From Bacteroides sp. M10 (GTDB taxonomy: Bacteria > Bacteroidota > Bacteroidia > Bacteroidales > Bacteroidaceae): DNA of 64,000 nucleotides. A program made the position numbers and the translations under genes. Where the stretch lies: NCBI RefSeq assembly GCF_014334015.1, contig NZ_CP060488.1, forward strand, positions 888,501 to 952,500. The letters run 5' to 3'. Numbering within the stretch: the first letter of the stretch is position 1; every line of letters starts with the position of its first letter. Shown in pieces: positions 9,108 to 17,261 of this stretch. The notes below the pieces were generated by a model. The model made no database searches and was not told the origin of the DNA. It saw only the letters and a program-made list of their open reading frames with translations.

Positions 9108-10331
9108 ATGAGAAAAAGTACGTTTATTATAAAGATATTACTATTGACACTATTAATCGGGTGTCAAGATGATGATTCCTCCAATCTGACAATAGAAAGT
9201 CAGCATATCCAAGTGGAATACACTGGAGGGAATATCAATATACCTATATCCTGTAATGTTGCTTCTAAAGCAAGCATCATTTATGATTCAACCAATGAAT
9301 CGGGCTGGATTTTTCTGTTACCAACTGTACTGAACGGAAATGGAGTCTACACTCTAATGGTAGAAGCCTATAAAAATGTTCTGGACGACCGCCATGCGAC
9401 ACTTGTTATAACCGCCGGTAATGAGACCAAAGAGGTCAAAATCACCCAATTGGCAAAGCCTTCGCTGGGTATTGATCCTGAAGGAATAGCTGCATTAGAG
9501 CAAGCCAAAAATTACACGGTTACGGTCACATGCAGAGCTCAATGGAGTGCAAGTGTCAATGATGAGGCAAGTTCCTGGTGTACACTAAGTAATGAAACAG
9601 GTACTGGAGTCGGAAGTTTTACCATCCATGTTGCAGATTTGGGAAATGAACAGGCACGAACGGCTATCATTACCATTACTTCCGGTGAACTAAAAGCTAC
9701 TTTGAAAGTCAGCCAGGGTGAAGGCACTATCATTAACGGGCTTATCTGGGCCAATTGCGATGTTAGTGAACCTAACACATTTACTGCCAGTCCGGATACT
9801 CGTGGATTACTATATCAATATGATTCCCGAATAGGCTATCCGAATAGCAGTCCCAATGTAGACAAGAGTTGCCCTCCCGGATTCGAAACAGGATACTACG
9901 ATTCAGGATATGATACCTGGAGAGATGAAAACAATCCTTGTCCGGCAGGATGGAGAATACCAACCATTACGGAAATTACGGAATTAATAGGTACTACTGC
10001 TGATCCTAAATTCACATGGAAAGAGCCGCAGAATAGTCACTTCGCAATTCCTGGCGCCATCGTAGGAATCCCCAGAAGTGAAGGTATCATTGCAACTAAA
10101 GAGGACATGAGAGGAGGTATCTTCTTGCCACAATCAGGATATCGTCATAATGAGACAGGTTATCAAGAAACATGGTGGCCAGTAAATATAACCAGTATTT
10201 CACGTCCCAATTCACCTCAAAACTGGGATAGGCAGACAATCTGGATAGATGCTAACGGCAATATGGGAATAGATGAATATACATCCAACAGGAAAGCTTA
10301 TCCGGTCAGATGTGTTATGGATATAAAATAA
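9108..10331 (+). CDS. Surface lipoprotein with BACON-like domains and a FISUMP domain
   Basis: This 407-residue lipoprotein (LLIGCQ lipobox, cysteine about residue 19) has two BACON-like beta-sandwich repeats: about 28-115 ending in TKEVKITQLAKP, and about 116-205 ending in LKATLKVSQGEG. A C-terminal domain of the Fibrobacter major-paralogue (FISUMP) type follows, with LIWANCDVSEPNTF, then NPCPAGWRIPTITEITELI and a final YPVRCVM. FISUMP domains are typical of surface-exposed Bacteroidetes proteins, and BACON domains of glycan-binding surface proteins. It probably helps capture the ligand of the ribose locus at the cell surface. It starts 18 bases after the GH35-like gene and ends shortly before the nucleoside hydrolase gene. 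Confidence 0.72.
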   Translation: MRKSTFIIKILLLTLLIGCQDDDSSNLTIESQHIQVEYTGGNINIPISCNVASKASIIYDSTNESGWIFLLPTVLNGNGVYTLMVEAYKNVLDDRHATLVITAGNETKEVKITQLAKPSLGIDPEGIAALEQAKNYTVTVTCRAQWSASVNDEASSWCTLSNETGTGVGSFTIHVADLGNEQARTAIITITSGELKATLKVSQGEGTIINGLIWANCDVSEPNTFTASPDTRGLLYQYDSRIGYPNSSPNVDKSCPPGFETGYYDSGYDTWRDENNPCPAGWRIPTITEITELIGTTADPKFTWKEPQNSHFAIPGAIVGIPRSEGIIATKEDMRGGIFLPQSGYRHNETGYQETWWPVNITSISRPNSPQNWDRQTIWIDANGNMGIDEYTSNRKAYPVRCVMDIK

Positions 10332-10348
10332 TCAAAAATCTTAAGTAT

Positions 10349-11413
10349 ATGAATCATTATTTATTTAAAGATTTCTTTTTAAAGAAATTAGAGAGATGTA
10401 CGGTTCTTGCTATTCTCATACTTCTTACCTTGTGCTCTTGCACAAGGCAGGAAGGAGTACCTGATCGCATCCCTGTCATCTTTGATACAGATGCCGGCAA
10501 TGATATCGATGATGTATTGGCCATGCAAATGCTTTTCAATTATGAAAAGGCAGGAAAAATAGACTTATTAGGTATCACCATCTGCAAATCTAATCCTCAT
10601 GCAATAGAATATATAGATGGCTATTGTCGTTTCAATGACAGAAATGAGATTCCATTAGGATATGCATACAATGGAGTAAACCCGGAAGATGGTAATTATC
10701 TCCGGCAGACTCTGGATACTATCATTGATGGTAACAGGATATTGCAACCTCAAAGAAGTATAAAGGACAATCTGCCGGAAGGCTATAAGTTACTACGTAA
10801 AATACTGGCTACGCAAAAAGATAACTCCGTAGTATTTATTGCTGTAGGCCCGGAAACAAACCTGGCACGTTTGCTCTCTTCCACAGCTGACGAATATAGC
10901 GAATTGGACGGACGGTCACTTGTTGCCCAGAAAGTTAAATTACTATCTGTCATGGGAGGCCGTTTTGGCAATGGAGCCGACTCACCCGAATGGAACGTCA
11001 TGCAAGACTTAAAGGCAGCACAAACAACCTTTGAAGAATGGCCGACACCTATCGTTACCAGTGGTTGGGAAGTAGGAACCAGTATAGTATATCCACACCA
11101 AAGTATTCTGAATGATTTTCCCAATAGTTACAAGCATCCTCTCTGTGTATCATACAAGATCTACCAGCAAATGCCTTACGACAGGGAGACATGGGACCTG
11201 ACTTCCGTACTGCAGGCTATAGAGCCGGAAAGAAACCTTTTTGGATTATCAGAGAAAGGCATCATAAGTATAGACAGTATCGGACAAAGTCTTTTTGCTC
11301 CTTCAAAAGAAGGCAAACATCAATACCTGACCATACGGGAGAAGAACGATATTCAAGCTATAACAGACGCGCTTGTGTATCAGGTTACAGGTAAAGCAAA
11401 TGTCAAACCTTAA
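10349..11413 (+). CDS. Nucleoside hydrolase lipoprotein (inosine-uridine preferring type)
   Basis: This is an enzyme of the inosine-uridine nucleoside hydrolase family that splits nucleosides into base and ribose. The N-terminal calcium-binding motif is clear: VIFDTDAGNDIDDVLAM. A lipobox-like sequence (LLTLCSC) after a hydrophobic stretch suggests a secreted lipoprotein working in the periplasm or at the surface. I chose the ATG at 10349 (354 residues) rather than the in-frame ATG at 10310, because the latter lies inside the preceding gene and adds a hydrophilic 13-residue extension before the signal. Its position directly before the ribose permease suggests that it feeds free ribose to the importer. 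It matches rbsN of the B. thetaiotaomicron locus by position. Confidence 0.9.
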   Translation: MNHYLFKDFFLKKLERCTVLAILILLTLCSCTRQEGVPDRIPVIFDTDAGNDIDDVLAMQMLFNYEKAGKIDLLGITICKSNPHAIEYIDGYCRFNDRNEIPLGYAYNGVNPEDGNYLRQTLDTIIDGNRILQPQRSIKDNLPEGYKLLRKILATQKDNSVVFIAVGPETNLARLLSSTADEYSELDGRSLVAQKVKLLSVMGGRFGNGADSPEWNVMQDLKAAQTTFEEWPTPIVTSGWEVGTSIVYPHQSILNDFPNSYKHPLCVSYKIYQQMPYDRETWDLTSVLQAIEPERNLFGLSEKGIISIDSIGQSLFAPSKEGKHQYLTIREKNDIQAITDALVYQVTGKANVKP

Positions 11414-11427
11414 AAAAAGAGATTGTT

Positions 11428-12432
11428 ATGTATATAGTCAATAGTTACACATTAGCTGTCGTCTTTTGTTTTATAACCATGATATGCTGGGGGTCCTGGG
11501 GAAATACTCAGAAACTGGCCAGTAAGAACTGGCGTTACGAACTTTATTATTGGGATTATACCATTGGTATTCTATTGTTTGCCTTTCTCTTGGTATTTAC
11601 ATTAGGAAGTTTTGGAGACTCTGGAAGAAGTTTTATAGAAGACATACAACAGGTAGAATCCCAATACATCATTAGCGCACTAATTGGAGGTATCATTTTT
11701 AATGCTTCGAATATATTACTTTCAGCATCCGTATCCATAGCCGGAATGGCAGTTGCTTTTCCTTTAGGAGTGGGGTTGGCATTAGTATTAGGAGTATTTA
11801 TCAATTACTTCAGTTCTCCCAAAGGAGATCCGCTCTGGTTATTCATAGGAGTGATTCTGATTGTTATCGCAATCATTTGCAATGGTATAGCAGCCGGAAA
11901 AAATCAGAAAGCAGGCACCAACAGCAACAAGAAAGGAATCATCCTTGCCACTATTGCCGGCGTACTAATGTCTTTCTTCTATCGCTTCGTGGCTGCTACT
12001 ATGGATCTTGATAATTTTGAATCACCAACAATCGGAATGGCAACTCCTTATACAGCTTTCTTCATCTTTGCTATTGGTATTTTCCTTAGTAACTTTATAT
12101 TCAATACTTTTGTAATGAAACGTCCATTCGTGGGTTTACCTGTAAGTTACAAAGAATATTTTGCAGGAAAGATCAATACACATATGGTAGGCATTCTTGG
12201 CGGATGTATCTGGGGACTTGGAACCGCATTAAGCTACATTGCAGCAGGAAAAGCAGGAGCAGCTATCTCATATGCCTTAGGACAGGGAGCACCGATGATT
12301 GCTGCACTATGGGGAGTATTTATCTGGAAAGAGTTTACAGGAAGCTCCAAAGAGACAAACAGGCTATTAGGTATAATGTTTGTGTTGTTCATCTTGGGAT
12401 TGTTCTTTATTATCCTTTCCGGAGGTAATTAA
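11428..12432 (+). CDS. Ribose permease of the glucose/ribose porter (GRP, DMT-superfamily) type
   Basis: This 334-residue inner-membrane protein has about ten hydrophobic segments. It opens with YTLAVVFCFITMICWGSWGN, a start shared by GRP/RhaT-like members of the drug/metabolite transporter superfamily. A short charged loop (AAGKNQKAGTNSNKKG, about residues 151-166) divides the two five-helix halves, and the second half contains GGCIWGLGTALSYIAAGKAG. It is the last gene of the operon, 14 bases after the nucleoside hydrolase gene. It would carry ribose released in the periplasm into the cytoplasm for the two ribokinases. It corresponds by position to rbsT in B. thetaiotaomicron. A terminator follows directly. 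Confidence 0.88.
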   Translation: MYIVNSYTLAVVFCFITMICWGSWGNTQKLASKNWRYELYYWDYTIGILLFAFLLVFTLGSFGDSGRSFIEDIQQVESQYIISALIGGIIFNASNILLSASVSIAGMAVAFPLGVGLALVLGVFINYFSSPKGDPLWLFIGVILIVIAIICNGIAAGKNQKAGTNSNKKGIILATIAGVLMSFFYRFVAATMDLDNFESPTIGMATPYTAFFIFAIGIFLSNFIFNTFVMKRPFVGLPVSYKEYFAGKINTHMVGILGGCIWGLGTALSYIAAGKAGAAISYALGQGAPMIAALWGVFIWKEFTGSSKETNRLLGIMFVLFILGLFFIILSGGN

Positions 12433-12450
12433 GAAAAATATAATACACAA

Positions 12451-12492
12451 AAAAGCCACAGAGAAACGTTTAAAATTTCCTCTGTGGCTTTT
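12451..12492. terminator. Bidirectional intrinsic terminator between converging operons
   Basis: Perfect 13-base arms AAAAGCCACAGAG (12451-12463) and CTCTGTGGCTTTT (12480-12492) flank a 16-base AT-rich loop. Each arm ends in an A/T run, so the hairpin can stop transcription of the ribose operon on + and of the phosphoesterase gene on -. It lies between two genes that converge here. Confidence 0.9.
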
Positions 12493-12523
12493 ATCCTATT
12501 TCTATTTTCTCACTCAAAACTAC

Positions 12524-14350
12524 CTAAACTGTAATATCCAACAAAACCTCTCCTTTCACATTCAACACCTTAATCCTCAATTCATCTTTCTTCTTTTCCA
12601 GAATCATCACCGTAGCGCTATCCATCTTATATCCTCCACCAATAATGACCGGGTAATTGTTTCCCAACTCACCTTTCGGATGATAGGCATACGTATGAGT
12701 ATGAGCATTCAGGCTCACATTGAAAGGTGCTTTTTCCAATAATTTAGTCCATAGATCTGCACAGAGATTCTTTCCATCATTACCATAAAGCGGAATATGA
12801 TGAATAAGAACACGTTTCTTCGCTTTCTTGAAGTCTTTGGCAGATAACTCCTCTTTCAGAAAATCGACTTGTTCATTACGTAACTGTGTGAAATCATTCA
12901 AATCGTAATACACCCAGTGAGAGTCTAGCTTATCCTCTCCACAATCAAGCATGACAATACGGGTATCGCCCCAATTAAAAGAACCATAGGTCTTATCCCC
13001 TACATAGTCATAATGGTCGCGCAGACCGATAGAATAAGCATTGCGAATCTCATGATTGCCACGCATAAAAAAAGTTGGAATGCGATCACTGCGTACACCT
13101 TCGGTAAGTTCACTAATAAAAGTCGTTGCCTGTTCGTGGTCGACAGGATCGTCTACACAATCACCATTGAAAACTACAAAGTCATAGTTGATATTCTGTA
13201 TCTGTTTGCATAAAGCACGAAAAGTTTTTGTATGCTGATGCAAATCATTGAAAACAATGGCAGTGAAAGAATCTGTATCCGTTTCCGGAAGCGTAAATTC
13301 AGAGAAATCTGACTGGGCAGTATTTCCGAATACTTTCTTATATGCTTGATAAAGCAATATTTCTTGCGAACATACGCGATAATAATATTTCTGTCCCGGT
13401 ATCAGATCGTTGATACGTATTTTATGTAGTTTATTATTGCAGACTACCTGCCCGTCAACAATTGTACGAGCGCGTTTCAGTTGAGTAGTGTCTGTTCCAT
13501 ATTCCACCCAACAGTATGCCGGAACGGTAGTTTCCCACATAACTGTCATACCATTACCTATGGGATTCTGTAAATAAGGTTTAGTACGGAATATTTTATC
13601 TGCCTTTTCAGCGGTACGCAGTTCTACAAGAATAGGGCGATGATCGGAGGCCATCGGTTCATCCAACACTTGAGAGGATATAAGAGCGAAGCCATTAGCA
13701 TTTGACTTCAATGCAGTAATATAATCTATAGTCTCCTTGGGTTCAGGAGCCGGATAAGTAGATTGTTTAGGATTGGAGAGTATCTGGAAGTCTTTCTGTA
13801 ACTCCTTTATAAAGTCGGATTCCGGTTCAGCATTCATGTCCCCAGCCAGAAAAAGAGGCTTTTTATAGGAAACAGTAAATGACTTCACTATTTCCAGGGA
13901 CTTCATGCGATCTTCTTCCGTTAATGACAGATGAGTACAACAATAAATATAATCCTCAAATTCTGCCAGAATCAAGGTGCGGGCCTCTTCTCTACCAGGT
14001 AAAGGGATAGCTTGTAAACATAGCGGAACTTGCTTTGTCAGCAGTCCGATTCCATATTTACCTCCATCAAACTTTATGGCAGGTGCAAAACAAGCATGCA
14101 TCTGTGTACGTTCAGCTATCTCACCCAGCACATATTTCTGTCCGCTCCGACGGGTCATACTGTCTACCTCTTGTATAGCCACAACATCAGGAGAAGCATT
14201 ATTTATCACATTGGCTACCCGTTGAAAATTACAAATATCATCCATGCCGTTCGCATTTTTAATATTATAAGTCATCAGTCTCAATGTATGCTGGGCCTGT
14301 ACCGGGAAAATAAATAGGATTACGGAAATTAGTAAAAAGATCTTTTTCAT
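12524..14350 (-). CDS. Secreted fusion of an endonuclease/exonuclease/phosphatase domain and a purple-acid-phosphatase-like metallophosphoesterase
   Basis: The protein has 608 residues from the ATG at 14350, with signal peptide MKKIFLLISVILFIFPVQAQ. An EEP-fold domain (about 22-240) shows LMTYNIKN, IQEVDSM, LAGDMNAEPES and a final SDHRPILVEL. A fibronectin-like domain (about 250-350) of the kind that precedes purple acid phosphatases follows. A calcineurin-type metallophosphoesterase domain (about 362-590) has NDLHQ, NGDCVDD, RGNHE, IHHIPLY and NAHTHTY; the last replaces the usual GHxH by AHxH. Both halves therefore look catalytic and metal-dependent, acting on phosphomonoesters or phosphodiesters. 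The longer frame start at 14410 was rejected because its extra 20 residues would run through the promoter. The gene has its own promoter at 14383-14413 just after the GH18 terminator. Confidence 0.85.
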   Translation of the reverse strand: MKKIFLLISVILFIFPVQAQHTLRLMTYNIKNANGMDDICNFQRVANVINNASPDVVAIQEVDSMTRRSGQKYVLGEIAERTQMHACFAPAIKFDGGKYGIGLLTKQVPLCLQAIPLPGREEARTLILAEFEDYIYCCTHLSLTEEDRMKSLEIVKSFTVSYKKPLFLAGDMNAEPESDFIKELQKDFQILSNPKQSTYPAPEPKETIDYITALKSNANGFALISSQVLDEPMASDHRPILVELRTAEKADKIFRTKPYLQNPIGNGMTVMWETTVPAYCWVEYGTDTTQLKRARTIVDGQVVCNNKLHKIRINDLIPGQKYYYRVCSQEILLYQAYKKVFGNTAQSDFSEFTLPETDTDSFTAIVFNDLHQHTKTFRALCKQIQNINYDFVVFNGDCVDDPVDHEQATTFISELTEGVRSDRIPTFFMRGNHEIRNAYSIGLRDHYDYVGDKTYGSFNWGDTRIVMLDCGEDKLDSHWVYYDLNDFTQLRNEQVDFLKEELSAKDFKKAKKRVLIHHIPLYGNDGKNLCADLWTKLLEKAPFNVSLNAHTHTYAYHPKGELGNNYPVIIGGGYKMDSATVMILEKKKDELRIKVLNVKGEVLLDITV

Positions 14351-14382
14351 GTTTTCATTTTTGGGGGTTAATGTTAAGCCCT

Positions 14383-14413
14383 CAAAGGTAAGAAAAAAAT
14401 AAAAAGCCACAAA
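14383..14413 (-). promoter_or_regulatory. Bacteroides-type promoter of the EEP/metallophosphoesterase gene
   Basis: On the minus strand a -33 element TTTG (14413-14410) and a perfect -7 element TACCTTTG (14390-14383) are separated by 19 bases. Transcription would start about 30 bases before the ATG at 14350. The -33 element lies inside the stem of the preceding terminator. Confidence 0.7.
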
Positions 14414-14437
14414 GATATGAATTCATACCTTTGCGGC
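14393..14437 (-). terminator. Intrinsic terminator after the GH18 gene, overlapping the next promoter
   Basis: Reading the minus strand, the arms GCCGCAAAGGTATGAA and TTCATATCTTTGTGGC (14437-14406) pair over about 16 bases with two G-U wobbles in RNA. TTTTTATTTTTTT (14405-14393) follows. This is a strong rho-independent terminator for the susC-susD-BACON-GH18 operon. Confidence 0.82.
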
Positions 14438-14520
14438 CTCTTATTGCCAAGAATAGCTTTTCTCTAAATGGGGGGATGAGAACAAAGCTATATTATTTAC
14501 AAGGTCGATTTATTATCTTA

Positions 14521-15546
14521 TTATTTCTTTTTCCACTTTGCGGTAGTATCCCACATTTGCGGGTCTACGCTATTAAAGTGCCAAAAACCGATTTGAGAGA
14601 TTCCCAGTTCATCGGCTAGTTCAAGTAGTGCTTCTGTACTTCTGGCATCACTTGCATAAAACATATGCCGATTACCATCGGTACCATCATACAGATACAT
14701 GTTTACCTTTTCGTAACATAACCAAGTAGAAGAAGGCAAAATTCCATTTATACTGTCAGGCACAGATTGATAAACCTGCCTTCCTTTAATGTCACCAGTT
14801 ACAGCATAATCATTTGCATAAGCAGGCAGTGCCATCACTAATTTATCACTCGGAATGTGTTTCATCCAGAAAAGCATCGCTTCTTTAGTCCATGGATAGT
14901 TGGACGTAGGTCCAATGCCCATACAATCATCTCTGTGCTTGAGCTCGGGCTTATTTATTCCCGGTGCAAAATACATATCGTAGCACATCACTCTCACTAA
15001 ATCACAGGTAGCATTCAAGACTACCGGATCGTGAAACATCTTAGTTTCGTTATCCTGATACAAAGCCGGATAAAAACTCACGCAATGGCTTAATTTCTTT
15101 CCAACAGCATGAAGTTCTTTTGAAGCAAGTTTCAGGAATTCGGTATATGCATCCTGAATATCAGGACGCAAATGTTCGAGATCAAGATCTATTCCATCAT
15201 ATCCATTTGCATTGCAATCGCTTACATACTTCTCAACAAGTGCCTTTCTTTTCTGTGGCGTATCAATCGTTTCTTCATTTCCACCTACAGCCTGATATAC
15301 TTCAATATGATTCTGATGACACTCATCGATAAATGATTTCGGAGGATTCCCGAAAACGCTAATGGAACTAATTATCTCTTTCACTGGTTCTATATCCTTA
15401 AAAGAGCTTCCATCTATATAGACATACCAAGGAAATACTTTTTTCTCCAAAGTGGTGGAAGCGAGTGCTTCCTGCTTGCAGGAAACACTCGTCATTACCA
15501 ACATTACACAGCATATAGCTGTTCCAATTATACTTAAATACCTCAT
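14521..15546 (-). CDS. GH18-family glycoside hydrolase lipoprotein
   Basis: This 341-residue lipoprotein (TSVSCKQ, cysteine about residue 23) has a GH18 chitinase/endo-N-acetylglucosaminidase barrel. The family signature DGxDxDxE is present as YDGIDLDLEHL, with the catalytic acid glutamate at about residue 124. Later strands show VMCYDMYFAPG (the substrate-assisting YxD-type region), LVMALPAYAND and a late ISQIGFWHFNSVD. GH18 enzymes use substrate-assisted catalysis on N-acetylglucosamine-containing glycans, cleaving chitin-like or N-glycan core linkages. The short length and the absence of carbohydrate-binding modules point to a soluble oligosaccharide or a glycoprotein glycan rather than crystalline chitin. 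It is the last gene of the minus-strand operon, 18 bases after the BACON protein gene. Confidence 0.85.
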   Translation of the reverse strand: MRYLSIIGTAICCVMLVMTSVSCKQEALASTTLEKKVFPWYVYIDGSSFKDIEPVKEIISSISVFGNPPKSFIDECHQNHIEVYQAVGGNEETIDTPQKRKALVEKYVSDCNANGYDGIDLDLEHLRPDIQDAYTEFLKLASKELHAVGKKLSHCVSFYPALYQDNETKMFHDPVVLNATCDLVRVMCYDMYFAPGINKPELKHRDDCMGIGPTSNYPWTKEAMLFWMKHIPSDKLVMALPAYANDYAVTGDIKGRQVYQSVPDSINGILPSSTWLCYEKVNMYLYDGTDGNRHMFYASDARSTEALLELADELGISQIGFWHFNSVDPQMWDTTAKWKKK

Positions 15547-15564
15547 TGAATGTAAAGTAAACTG

Positions 15565-17238
15565 TTATTCTTCATCATAGTTATACTTCTTATATTCTAT
15601 ATAGTCATACTTAGCTGTATACGTTTTTGCAGTAGGCTTATCTCCTTGCCAGCCACCGCCGTCAGCAAAGGTCATTATTGAGAATCCAAATTTGAACTGT
15701 GCCGGAGTATACCAGGTAGTGAATGTTTTCGCCACTTCACCGTCTATAATCCATGCCGCCCAATATGCACCATCTGCATTAAGTCTAAGGTCAATAGTCA
15801 GAGTATGTTTACCCGGATCAATAGGTACACCGTAAACTCCCATAGACTCTGTATAACAACGTACCAGCATTTGACCTGGAACAGGAGGAATAGTACAAGC
15901 CGCACGATCATTTTCAGTACCTGCGAAAACAAACATAGAGAATGATCTTTCTTCAGCGTTAGTTGCAGCGATATTACCACCTGCCAACCATTTTTCACCT
16001 ACCCCTACCAAAGGAACATCTATTTCCCATGTATATTTTCCTGCTCCTATCTCCGGACCATAAACGAAGTTATTCCCGTTAGATAGATTCAAACTTCCAT
16101 CTGCAATCGTTCCTCCATTATTAGTCCATCCAACAGGTACAAAACCTGCTTCCTCAAAGTCCCACTTCACTGTTGTTCCCTCTGGTTCGGGAGGAAGCTG
16201 ACCTTCAACAATCGGCTTCATTGAATAATCATAAGGAACATATTCAAGATAATCAAATAAGGCATAATTTTCTTGAGTTGCCGCATGATCGCCCATACCA
16301 TAAAGATTCTCGACACTAGATATAGCACGGAAATAAGCTTCTTCACCATAATCTAATTGTGCCCTCTTTAAAACTTTACCATCAACCGACCACTCCGCCA
16401 GATATTTCTTATTCTCTAACTTCAAATCCAAAACAAACGTATGCCAAGCTTCAGCCTTGATAGGCGTGAACTCAGAGAAAAAAGGATTAGCCTGACTAGT
16501 CACAAGACACAGCATATCATCTGGTCCGGCACTATGTGCTGCACGGTCTGCAGCCGTACCGGAACAAATTTCAAAATCCAACTCATGCCCATCGTCAAAA
16601 TATAAGAATGCTCCAATACTAGCTCGGTCATTCATTCCGAATTTAGGAACATATATCCTCCATTCATAACGACCTGATCCGAATTGTGTTGTTGTTTGCA
16701 CTTTGAAACGATCTCCATTAGTACCTTCATACTCTTTACCTGGCCGTGTATAGATTCTTAACGCTTTTCCATCTTCACATTCGTCATTGTCTACGATAGT
16801 GATCGGATTGATCCCTGCCACAAGTCCTGTTTTTTGCAATCCAGTAAAGTCACCGTAATTATAAATGGTTCCTTTATAGCCATCCTGAATAATTGTAATG
16901 GTTCGAAGTTCAGCACCTTTCGCTGCTATGGTCAAGGTTGCACTGCGTTTTGGACCGCTATTCTTATCAGCAGAAATTGTTAGCGTACCATTACCAGTTC
17001 CTGCCAAAGGAGAAACAGTAAGCCAATTACCACCTGCCTGATCCACTGCTACTTCCCAAGCTGCTTCTGACGTAATATCTACAGTCTGAACTTCAGTAGA
17101 GGAGACTCCGAATGTTAAAGCATTTGTGGAGATTCCGCATGCAACAATCTCTGTTTTCTCTTTGAAGCTATCGCCGCATGATACTAAAGAGGCATTACAT
17201 AATACACCTATTGCTAAATATAAATATCTTAGTTTCAT
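15565..17238 (-). CDS. Surface lipoprotein: BACON domain plus two GH16-like concanavalin-fold domains
   Basis: The 557 residues begin with a signal and lipobox (ASLVSCGD, cysteine about residue 21). A BACON domain spans about 30-120. Two related concanavalin-like domains of roughly 210 residues follow (about 125-345 and 350-557). The first contains HELDFEICSGTAADRA, which matches the GH16 catalytic pattern ExDxE. In the second the aligned stretch is RSFSMFVFAGTENDRA, so all three acidic residues are gone, although the flanking GT..DRA is kept. The first domain closely resembles the single-domain protein encoded at 26381-27088. The position after susC-susD is that of a surface glycan-binding protein; one domain may still be catalytic. 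The second may only bind glycan. Confidence 0.75.
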   Translation of the reverse strand: MKLRYLYLAIGVLCNASLVSCGDSFKEKTEIVACGISTNALTFGVSSTEVQTVDITSEAAWEVAVDQAGGNWLTVSPLAGTGNGTLTISADKNSGPKRSATLTIAAKGAELRTITIIQDGYKGTIYNYGDFTGLQKTGLVAGINPITIVDNDECEDGKALRIYTRPGKEYEGTNGDRFKVQTTTQFGSGRYEWRIYVPKFGMNDRASIGAFLYFDDGHELDFEICSGTAADRAAHSAGPDDMLCLVTSQANPFFSEFTPIKAEAWHTFVLDLKLENKKYLAEWSVDGKVLKRAQLDYGEEAYFRAISSVENLYGMGDHAATQENYALFDYLEYVPYDYSMKPIVEGQLPPEPEGTTVKWDFEEAGFVPVGWTNNGGTIADGSLNLSNGNNFVYGPEIGAGKYTWEIDVPLVGVGEKWLAGGNIAATNAEERSFSMFVFAGTENDRAACTIPPVPGQMLVRCYTESMGVYGVPIDPGKHTLTIDLRLNADGAYWAAWIIDGEVAKTFTTWYTPAQFKFGFSIMTFADGGGWQGDKPTAKTYTAKYDYIEYKKYNYDEE

Positions 17239-17261
17239 AATAATTGTTTTTATTGTTTCAC

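Noticed and set aside
10310..10348. Longer start for the nucleoside hydrolase
   Set aside because: It overlaps the preceding gene and adds hydrophilic residues before the signal; ATG 10349 is better.
12380..12742. 120-codon + strand ORF after the ribose permease
   Set aside because: It runs through the bidirectional terminator and into the antisense of the phosphoesterase gene.
14351..14410. 20-residue N-terminal extension of the phosphoesterase fusion
   Set aside because: It would place the start inside the promoter and terminator, and the signal peptide begins at 14350.
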